A stretch of 64,000 bases of DNA from Rahnella bruchi (GTDB taxonomy: Bacteria > Pseudomonadota > Gammaproteobacteria > Enterobacterales > Enterobacteriaceae), in contig NZ_QZWI01000001.1 of NCBI RefSeq assembly GCF_003614975.1, positions 310,001 through 374,000 of the forward strand. Reading direction: 5' to 3'. Position numbers and translations under genes: made by a program. The notes under the pieces were generated by a model. That model was not told the origin of the DNA. It saw nothing but the letters and a program-made list of their open reading frames with translations, and did not search any database. Of this stretch, positions 58,310 through 64,000 are shown piece by piece; position 1 is the first letter of the stretch; each line of letters starts with the position of its first letter.

Positions 58310-61095
58310 TGTAAAACCTCACGAATATTTTCAGCACGAACAGGCAAATCACGGAAACGGTGGCCGGTGGCATGGGCGATGGCGTTCACCAGCGCGGCGA
58401 CCACCGGGATCATCACCACTTCGGCCATCCCTTTCGGTGGATCGGTTTCCGACAGCGCAGGCAGGATTTCGCTGGTCTGTTTCCAGACCGCCACATCGCT
58501 GGCGCGCGGTAAATGGTAACGGTTGAAGTTCCACGTTCCGTTACCCGGCCCGTCTTCGTACAACGGTAAATACTCGTGTAATGCATGACCGATACCCATC
58601 GCCAATCCGCCCTGTAGCTGGCCGGATACCAGTTCAGGCACAATCAGATTGCCGCATTCCATGATGGAATGGTGCGTCAGGAGTTCGACTTTGCCGGTGG
58701 CAATTTCCACTGCGATTTCGGCAAGGGTACCGACCGCGCTGTAATAGGTGACAGAAGCGTTATTACGCTGTGTTGGCGGGTAATACACCGCGTCACGTGC
58801 CAGCGTGCGGAATTCATCGGCGCCATTACGTATTGCCATGCCATCTACCGGAATACGCTGACGCACATTGTTGAGAGTGAAATCGGCTTCCGCCCATTGC
58901 CAGCGATTGAACACGTGAACCGCTGCGCCGGTCAGGCCTTTCATTTCGTACACTTTTTTCGCCAGCATTTCGAGGCTGAGAATTTGCATACCGTTTGCGG
59001 TCAGTCCGCCATCCACCCAGCGGGCATCTTCTTTGCGCACGACATATGGAGCAGCCTGTCCGCCGCCAATGCCGGTTTGCCAGATAGCCATCGCCGCGGG
59101 CCAGATGCCGTTGTCGAAAATCAGGCGCGCCGCTTCGCGGGTGCTGTGGGAGAAGTAGTAGGCCGAGTTACTGGCGCTGGATGGCGAGCAGTAAGACGGC
59201 GACCAGCGCGGGTTGGTTTGCAGCTTGTCCTGCTCTTCCTGCGACATAATGTACGGATCACCGCTGGTTTCCACCGGCAGTACTGACCAGTCAGTCACCG
59301 AGAAATGCGCCTGTTCTGCCGGTTTGCCAAGCCATTCGGCGCACAGAACGGACTGAGACGTAGACATGCCCGTACCCATTTCTGCACCGCTGTGCCACAG
59401 GCTGATTTCGCCTTTATCGCTGAGTTCCACGCGGGCGAAAGAGGTTTCTGCACCGGTGCCGAAGTCTTTCTGCACGCAGCCAAAACCGACGCCATAGCGT
59501 TTACCCGGATTCTGGCTTTCGTATTGGGCTTTGCGTTTCTGGCGTTCTGTCCACAACGGATGCACGGCTGCTTTTTCCAGCACTTCATCGGCGCGGATGG
59601 CCCCGGCGGGGATCGCACCCTGGGTGTTTTTCATACCGGATTTCAGGACGTTGCGCATACGCAATGCAATTGGATCCAGCTTCAGCTCGGCAGCCAGCTC
59701 ATCCATCATCATTTCGGTGGCGGCCATACTTTGCAGCGTACCGTAGCCACGTGCGGAACCGGCATCGAGCGCGCGCGAAGCCAGACCAACGGCGGATAAA
59801 TCACTTTTCGGGAAGTAGTAAATCGACTGTGCTGCGGTTGCGCCAACCATCACCACCGACGGTGTGAAGTTGCTGCGCCCGCCGCCGTCTGCGGTCATTG
59901 CTGCGTGGAATGACTGCAACATGCCGGTTTCGCGATTCACGGCAATGTCGTAATTCATATCAAACGCATGCCGTTTGAGTGCTGACTGGAACTGTTCGAA
60001 ACGATCGTTAGCCAGACGCACCGGAGCGCCGTCGCCATACATCGCCGCAACCGCGCCGTAATACGGGAAGTTGTAGTGATCTTTCGAGCCGTAACCGACG
60101 GTGTAGCACGGGTGCATGATCAGCGTTTTCACCGTACGATGTGATTTCGCCATCATGCGCGGCATTTCATCGGCCACTTCCTGCGGTGACTGCGTTGGCA
60201 CCACCATATGCAGCGTTTGCGTCGCGGCGTCGTACCAGCCGTTGGCGTTATCCGGCTCAAGCGCAGATGTATCCACGGATTGCGTAGTGAATTTACGCGA
60301 CATCACCAGCCAGTCCTGCGGCGGCGATTTCAGTTCATCCGCCATTTCGCCCGCGAAGAACATACCCTGCTCGTCCAGCTTGCCGCCTTCGCGCCCTTCC
60401 GGCCAGACCGGCAGGTGTTTGCGCATACCGACCGGGAAAACAGGCATATCTTTCAGACTGGAGAATTTGTCGTCTTCATAGGCGGTTTCGCCACCCACGC
60501 GCACGAAGCGGAACGTTCCCCACGGATCACGTTCCAGCGGGCCGGTTTTCTCACCGTAGCGCACCACACCCTCTTTGAATTTCAATGCATTTTTGGCAAA
60601 ACGGAATTTGGCAAAATCCTGATACACCAGAATCGCCACTGCTTGTCCCAGATAGGCAGGCGTTTTGCCTTCCGGCAGCAGCATGTCTTCGCCATAAAAT
60701 GCCGGGAAAGCCAGTCCGTCGCGCGCCAGCACGTCAGCAGTGACCAGCTGATCGGGCTGAAGATCATCGCCAAGCAGTGAGAGATCCAGACCGGTATAAA
60801 TCTTGTCGGCCTCGGTCACCCGAATGATAAAGGCGTGCGCCTGTTTCTGTGGCCAGTGCGGCATGTCTTTGGCACGGATATCGCGGGCAAATACTTTCTG
60901 CCCCATGACCTTCGCTTTGCCATCGATACGGAAACGGACGCGTTTGTTTTGCGCATCCCACTGGGGGGATTGCAGAATTTTTTCTTCGAACAGTGCGGCA
61001 TAAGCCCGACTGTGCAACGGGGCCAGATAAACGGAGACGCCAGCGATCACCGCGCCTTTCACGAAGCGCCGTCTGGACGGGTTGAAATTGCTCAT
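58306..61095 (-). CDS. Tat-exported molybdopterin-binding large subunit
   Basis: 929-aa catalytic subunit of the xanthine oxidase family, isoquinoline 1-oxidoreductase/aldehyde-dehydrogenase branch. Twin-arginine signal at the N terminus (PSRRRFVKGAVIAGVSVYLA), an a/b hammerhead segment after residue 55 (GKAKVMGQKVFARDI), and the molybdopterin domains. The C-terminal QGGLAMGIGHALHEYL has Glu841 in the place of the catalytic glutamate. AAGGGAA precedes the ATG. The substrate cannot be read from sequence; aldehydes or N-heteroaromatics are candidates. First gene of the operon; cofactor genes diverge from it. Confidence 0.9.
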   Translation of the reverse strand: MSNFNPSRRRFVKGAVIAGVSVYLAPLHSRAYAALFEEKILQSPQWDAQNKRVRFRIDGKAKVMGQKVFARDIRAKDMPHWPQKQAHAFIIRVTEADKIYTGLDLSLLGDDLQPDQLVTADVLARDGLAFPAFYGEDMLLPEGKTPAYLGQAVAILVYQDFAKFRFAKNALKFKEGVVRYGEKTGPLERDPWGTFRFVRVGGETAYEDDKFSSLKDMPVFPVGMRKHLPVWPEGREGGKLDEQGMFFAGEMADELKSPPQDWLVMSRKFTTQSVDTSALEPDNANGWYDAATQTLHMVVPTQSPQEVADEMPRMMAKSHRTVKTLIMHPCYTVGYGSKDHYNFPYYGAVAAMYGDGAPVRLANDRFEQFQSALKRHAFDMNYDIAVNRETGMLQSFHAAMTADGGGRSNFTPSVVMVGATAAQSIYYFPKSDLSAVGLASRALDAGSARGYGTLQSMAATEMMMDELAAELKLDPIALRMRNVLKSGMKNTQGAIPAGAIRADEVLEKAAVHPLWTERQKRKAQYESQNPGKRYGVGFGCVQKDFGTGAETSFARVELSDKGEISLWHSGAEMGTGMSTSQSVLCAEWLGKPAEQAHFSVTDWSVLPVETSGDPYIMSQEEQDKLQTNPRWSPSYCSPSSASNSAYYFSHSTREAARLIFDNGIWPAAMAIWQTGIGGGQAAPYVVRKEDARWVDGGLTANGMQILSLEMLAKKVYEMKGLTGAAVHVFNRWQWAEADFTLNNVRQRIPVDGMAIRNGADEFRTLARDAVYYPPTQRNNASVTYYSAVGTLAEIAVEIATGKVELLTHHSIMECGNLIVPELVSGQLQGGLAMGIGHALHEYLPLYEDGPGNGTWNFNRYHLPRASDVAVWKQTSEILPALSETDPPKGMAEVVMIPVVAALVNAIAHATGHRFRDLPVRAENIREVLQ

Positions 61096-61229
61096 AAATT
61101 CCCTTGATTCTTATAGGTCTTCTTATTGTTCAGTATTTTCTAATATTCTAAAAATACCGATTATCGTGGGCGATTATATGTACGCAAAGCCTTATAAGCT
61201 ATGATGGAAAACACATTTTTAATATCTCA

Positions 61230-61260
61230 TTCACAATTGTGCGCAAAAAAGTGAGATAAT
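61230..61260 (+). promoter_or_regulatory. Possible promoter of the cofactor-maturation genes with a 10-bp palindrome
   Basis: TTCACA (61230-61235) and GATAAT (61255-61260) are separated by 19 bp, a little longer than ideal. A perfect CACAATTGTG palindrome (61232-61241) overlaps the -35. The gap is the 209-bp divergent region between the large-subunit gene and the cytidylyltransferase gene, so the palindrome could act on both. Confidence 0.4.
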
Positions 61261-61304
61261 TTATTTCTGTTGCGCAAACAATAACCAGAAGGGGTACGCG
61301 CGAA

Positions 61305-61892
61305 ATGACCGGTATTATTCTTCTCGCCGCAGGCTCAGGAACACGATTTATTGCCGCCGGTGGGGAGGGAAACAAGCTCAATGCAGCCCTGAGCAAAACA
61401 GCAGAAAATCCTGTCACTGTTTTTGAAACCACGCTGAATCAGTTAATCGCCAGCGGTATGCCGGTTCATGTGGTAACCCGTTCGGAGAATTTGCAGGTTC
61501 AGGCCAGTTGCGCGCGTAAAGAGGTGCCTTTTACACTCACTGACAGTGCCGGAACGGGCGAATCTATTGCCGCCGGTGTACGCGATACGCCGGAATGGGA
61601 CGGCTGGCTGATTCATCTTGCGGATATGCCCTTTGTTCCCGCAGAGGTTTTCACTGCGGTGGCCAGCAACCTGCAACAGGCACTGGTGGTACGCCCTTTC
61701 TGGCAAAATCAGCCCGGCCATCCGGTGGGTTTTGCCCGGCCAATGAGAGAGGGGCTTTTACAGTTACGTGGAGACCATGGCGCGCGGGAACTGATCCGCA
61801 GCTATGAAATATTACGACTAGACTTAAATAATCCGGCGGTGATCGCAGATATCGACCTGCCGGAACAACTCCGCGATTCCCCGCTTATTTAG
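61305..61892 (+). CDS. mocA: MocA-like molybdenum cofactor cytidylyltransferase
   Basis: 195-aa nucleotidyltransferase. The N terminus IILLAAGSGTRF is the nucleotide-binding loop; DMPFVPAEVF and PGHPVGFAR match the MocA/MobA-like fold. MocA adds CMP to molybdopterin to give the cytosine dinucleotide cofactor used by xanthine oxidase-family enzymes. Its location next to such an enzyme suggests a dedicated copy, but a more distant second mocA cannot be excluded. AAGGGG lies 11 nt before ATG 61305. xdhC follows after 13 bp. Confidence 0.82.
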   Translation: MTGIILLAAGSGTRFIAAGGEGNKLNAALSKTAENPVTVFETTLNQLIASGMPVHVVTRSENLQVQASCARKEVPFTLTDSAGTGESIAAGVRDTPEWDGWLIHLADMPFVPAEVFTAVASNLQQALVVRPFWQNQPGHPVGFARPMREGLLQLRGDHGARELIRSYEILRLDLNNPAVIADIDLPEQLRDSPLI

Positions 61893-61905
61893 AACGGATA
61901 TATGC

Positions 61906-62889
61906 ATGCAGCATCTTGATAATCAGGTTATTTCACAGGCAATGGAATGGCTGACCTCCCGGCCGGTCTGGCTTTGTACGGTGCTGACCACTTATGGTTC
62001 ATCGCCGCGTGCGCCCGGCGCACTGATGGTGGCCAATGCCGATGGTCATTTTTGCGGTTCGCTTTCCGGTGGGTGCGTCGAAGAAGATTTCCTGCAACGC
62101 ATAGCGGCGGGTGAATATCAGCAAGCCAGCCAGATTGTGCGCTACGGCGAAGGCGGGCTGACGCCGAATATTGCCCTGCCGTGCGGCGGTTCGCTGGATG
62201 TGCTGATTGAGTATTTAACGGCGATGCCCGGCAATCTCGAATATCTGCAAAGAATGGGGATGGCGCTGGCGGGGCATTACGCTTTGACTAAGTCACTTAC
62301 CCTGCCCGCTGCCTGCGATCATCTGGAACTGACGAATTATCATAATGCGACCCAGGTGATGCGAAACGAAGATTGCATCACCCTGCATCTGGCTGCCCCG
62401 CCACGCCTGCTGATTGCCGGATTGTCGAGCGTAGCGCTTTATTGCGCTGATTTTGCCTGTGCGCTGGGATTTGAAGTGGTGGTGTGTGAATGCCGTGAGG
62501 ATGTACTGGAAAACTTTCAGTCTTCACTGAAAGCCGGTATTCGCCTGGAAAAACAATTCCCGGCTAAATATCTCGAGGAACAAAGCTGTCATGCGAATAC
62601 GGCGATTGTCGCGCTGACCCATGACCCGAGAATGGATGACCTTACCCTGATGGAAGCGGTGAACACTCCGGCATTTTATATCGGTGCGATGGGTTCACAG
62701 CGTAACAGCGCACGCCGCCGTGAGCGTCTGCAAACTATCGCGGATTTCACACCAGAGGATTTTTCCCGTCTGCATGCACCGGTAGGATTATCGATCGGCA
62801 GCAAAACCCCGGCCGAAATCGCGCTGGCAGTGATGGCGGATATTGTTAAGCATAAAAATGGGGTGAATCAGCTCGTTACAGCTGTCTGA
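61906..62889 (+). CDS. XdhC/CoxI-family molybdenum enzyme maturation factor
   Basis: 327-aa cytoplasmic chaperone that binds molybdenum cofactor, promotes its sulfuration and inserts it into its partner enzyme. N-terminal XdhC domain (TTYGSSPRAPGALMVANADG, GSLSGGCVEEDFL), then a Rossmann domain (LLIAGLSSVALYCADFA, ALTHDPRMDD, FYIGAMGSQRNSARRRERL). It resembles E. coli PaoD in role. It is co-transcribed with the cytidylyltransferase gene and so completes a self-contained enzyme-plus-maturation locus. Confidence 0.88.
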   Translation: MQHLDNQVISQAMEWLTSRPVWLCTVLTTYGSSPRAPGALMVANADGHFCGSLSGGCVEEDFLQRIAAGEYQQASQIVRYGEGGLTPNIALPCGGSLDVLIEYLTAMPGNLEYLQRMGMALAGHYALTKSLTLPAACDHLELTNYHNATQVMRNEDCITLHLAAPPRLLIAGLSSVALYCADFACALGFEVVVCECREDVLENFQSSLKAGIRLEKQFPAKYLEEQSCHANTAIVALTHDPRMDDLTLMEAVNTPAFYIGAMGSQRNSARRRERLQTIADFTPEDFSRLHAPVGLSIGSKTPAEIALAVMADIVKHKNGVNQLVTAV

Positions 62890-62907
62890 CTTCAGTATTC
62901 ATTCCAT

Positions 62908-62940
62908 AAAAAAAACCTGAGGTTTTCGCCTCAGGCTTTT
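62908..62940. terminator. Bidirectional terminator between xdhC-type gene and ycfJ
   Basis: CCTGAGG/CCTCAGG stem (62916-62922 with 62929-62935) with a run of A on the left and CTTTT on the right. Confidence 0.85.
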
Positions 62941-62959
62941 GTACAGACTTACCGGTTAA

Positions 62960-63496
62960 TTAGGTGCGGGTAAGCTGCAACTGACCACTTTTATCCAGCG
63001 GAATTTGAGTGCCCGGATCGTGGTCCATACGAACTTTACCCTGCTGATCGCCTATTTTATAGGTCACATCATAACCGAGCGTTTTATCTGCTTTGTCATA
63101 CACGGTTTTACAGCGCTGCTGTTGAGTCGTGTAGGTGTCGTTATCCTGCATGCTGCTTTGCACGCGGTTACCTGCATAACCACCACCCAGTGCTCCGGCG
63201 ACAGTGGCGACATCACGTCCGCGCCCCCCACCAAACTGGTGACCCAAAACGCCACCCGCAACCGCACCCAGTACGGAACCGGTGATCTGATGCTCATCCT
63301 GCACAGGACGGCGGTGAGTAACAGTCACATTACGACATTCCTGACGCGGGGTTTTTGTGGTCTCTTTGATTGGCGTAGCACTGACAACCTGCGCATATTG
63401 CGGGCCAGACGAAAAGACGTTCATGCTCGCAACGCCAGCAATGCCCAATGCCGCAGCCACACCAATACCGACCCCAGCTAACATTGACTTGTTCAC
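62960..63496 (-). CDS. ycfJ: YcfJ glycine-zipper envelope protein
   Basis: 178-aa protein nearly collinear with E. coli YcfJ: (M)NKSMLAGVGIGVAAALGIAG, GPQYAQVVSATPIKETTKTP, QECRNVTVTHRRPVQDEHQI, GSVLGAVAGGVLGHQFGGGR, and VTYKIGDQQGKVRMDHDPGT. GTG 63496 with GGAGG 7 nt upstream. N-terminal membrane or export segment and a central glycine zipper. In E. coli YcfJ has been linked to biofilm formation. It is followed in the same direction by ndh in the conserved order. Confidence 0.93.
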   Translation of the reverse strand: MNKSMLAGVGIGVAAALGIAGVASMNVFSSGPQYAQVVSATPIKETTKTPRQECRNVTVTHRRPVQDEHQITGSVLGAVAGGVLGHQFGGGRGRDVATVAGALGGGYAGNRVQSSMQDNDTYTTQQQRCKTVYDKADKTLGYDVTYKIGDQQGKVRMDHDPGTQIPLDKSGQLQLTRT

Positions 63497-63839
63497 AGGA
63501 CTTCCTCCGAAAATGTTACCACGCAATTCGCCCCGTAAGAGACGCGCCTCAGTGGACAACAACACATCTGAGGTTCGGCGTGCGTGAATCGCCAGCTGTA
63601 AACTTATTGGTTAAGTCTGCCCTTCATAGCCTGAGCAAACAATAAGACGAACTCTGTAAGTGAGGGAAATGACCTGTCTGAGGGGGTGTTTAGGAGGATT
63701 CTTAGCTGACAAAGTAATATTGGCGTGATTTTCTGCTATTTGGGTGTTTATTGTACTAAAAATAAAAAAGCCTGTATTAAACAGGCTTTTAGGTATGAAA
63801 CGATTCAGCTGATGTATAAAAAAAACCCGGTGAACGAAA
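63497..63839. other. ycfJ-ndh intergenic region
   Basis: 343 bp with no gene. It contains the ycfJ promoter region and the ndh terminator at 63758-63790. Just after the ndh stop, an A-run with CCCGGTGAAC on the plus strand looks like half of a terminator stem without its partner. Confidence 0.5.
63758..63790 (-). terminator. ndh terminator
   Basis: AAAGCCTGT/ACAGGCTTT stem (63767-63775 with 63781-63789), loop ATTAA, with an A-rich left side that is a U-run on the minus strand. Confidence 0.85.
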
Positions 63840-64000
63840 TCAGTGCAGTTTCAAACGCGGGCGGATCACACGGTTAATTCCGCCGACCAGCATCATCAGA
63901 CCGGTTTTGATATAACCGTGCAGCGCAATCTGATGCATACGATAAAGGGAGACGTAAACCAGTCGCGCCAGACGCCCTTCGACCATCATCGACCCACGCA
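63840..64000 (-). CDS. ndh: NADH dehydrogenase II, C-terminal part only
   Basis: Type II NADH:quinone oxidoreductase, cut by the right edge. The last 52 residues are visible: [40 protein letters not shown] and the end [12 protein letters not shown], matching the E. coli C terminus. The membrane-binding amphipathic helices are in this part. Its position after ycfJ is the same as in E. coli. Confidence 0.9.
   Translation of the reverse strand, partial: RGSMMVEGRLARLVYVSLYRMHQIALHGYIKTGLMMLVGGINRVIRPRLKLH

Noticed and set aside
63800-63842. Second ndh terminator
   Set aside because: An A-run and CCCGGTGAAC are present, but no complementary arm is found on either side, so it is not a hairpin.

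Overview
This 64 kb window is chromosomal DNA of an enterobacterium (Enterobacterales). Gene content and order suggest a Yersiniaceae-like genome (Rahnella, Rouxiella, Ewingella or Serratia type), but the genus is inferred and not proven. Two long blocks follow the Escherichia coli gene order closely: ptrB-yebF / dbpA / purT / yoaH / pabB-nudL-sdaA-pdeD-yoaE-manXYZ-yobD-mntP-rlmA-cspC-yobF, and icd-rluE-nudJ-mnmA-hflD-purB-phoPQ-roxA-pepT-cobB-lolEDC-mfd-ycfJ-ndh. Both window edges cut genes: ptrB on the left and ndh on the right. I saw no tRNA, rRNA, insertion sequence or CRISPR array.

Region by region. 0-19.4 kb is conserved core: peptidase, helicase, purine and folate synthesis, serine deaminase, an EAL phosphodiesterase, the mannose PTS operon with an Mlc/NagC-type operator, a manganese exporter, an rRNA methylase, a stand-alone YfiH/PgeF-type protein and the yobF-cspC stress pair. 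19.4-33.3 kb is the accessory part. A gene-poor 1.1 kb gap is followed by a metallo-beta-lactamase-fold hydrolase, a small membrane protein and two small phage-type genes. Next come yebO and mgrB, a large autotransporter placed between mgrB and yobH, a solitary oligopeptide-binding protein, several small proteins, a dCache-GGDEF diguanylate cyclase and yghW. 33.3-39.4 kb is core again (icd to purB).

39.4-43.6 kb holds a four-gene cassette equivalent to E. coli yegW-yegV-yegU-yegT (GntR regulator, PfkB kinase, ADP-ribosylglycohydrolase-fold enzyme, nucleoside-type permease). It sits between purB and phoP, which are neighbours in E. coli. 43.8-56.5 kb is phoPQ, roxA, pepT, cobB, lolCDE and mfd. 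56.5-62.9 kb is a second inserted unit. It encodes a periplasmic three-subunit molybdenum hydroxylase (Tat-exported large subunit, 2Fe-2S subunit, membrane-anchored triheme cytochrome c). Its cofactor cytidylyltransferase and XdhC-type maturation factor are transcribed divergently.

Functional links: PhoP, PhoQ and the PhoQ-inhibiting small protein MgrB are all in the window, and a good PhoP box precedes phoP. Synthesis and breakdown of c-di-GMP are both represented (a GGEEF cyclase with an I-site, and the CSS-motif EAL protein PdeD). Most of the window is ordinary core genome. The less explained parts are the yegTUVW-type cassette with its 11-bp-period repeats, the molybdenum hydroxylase unit and the autotransporter islet next to mgrB.
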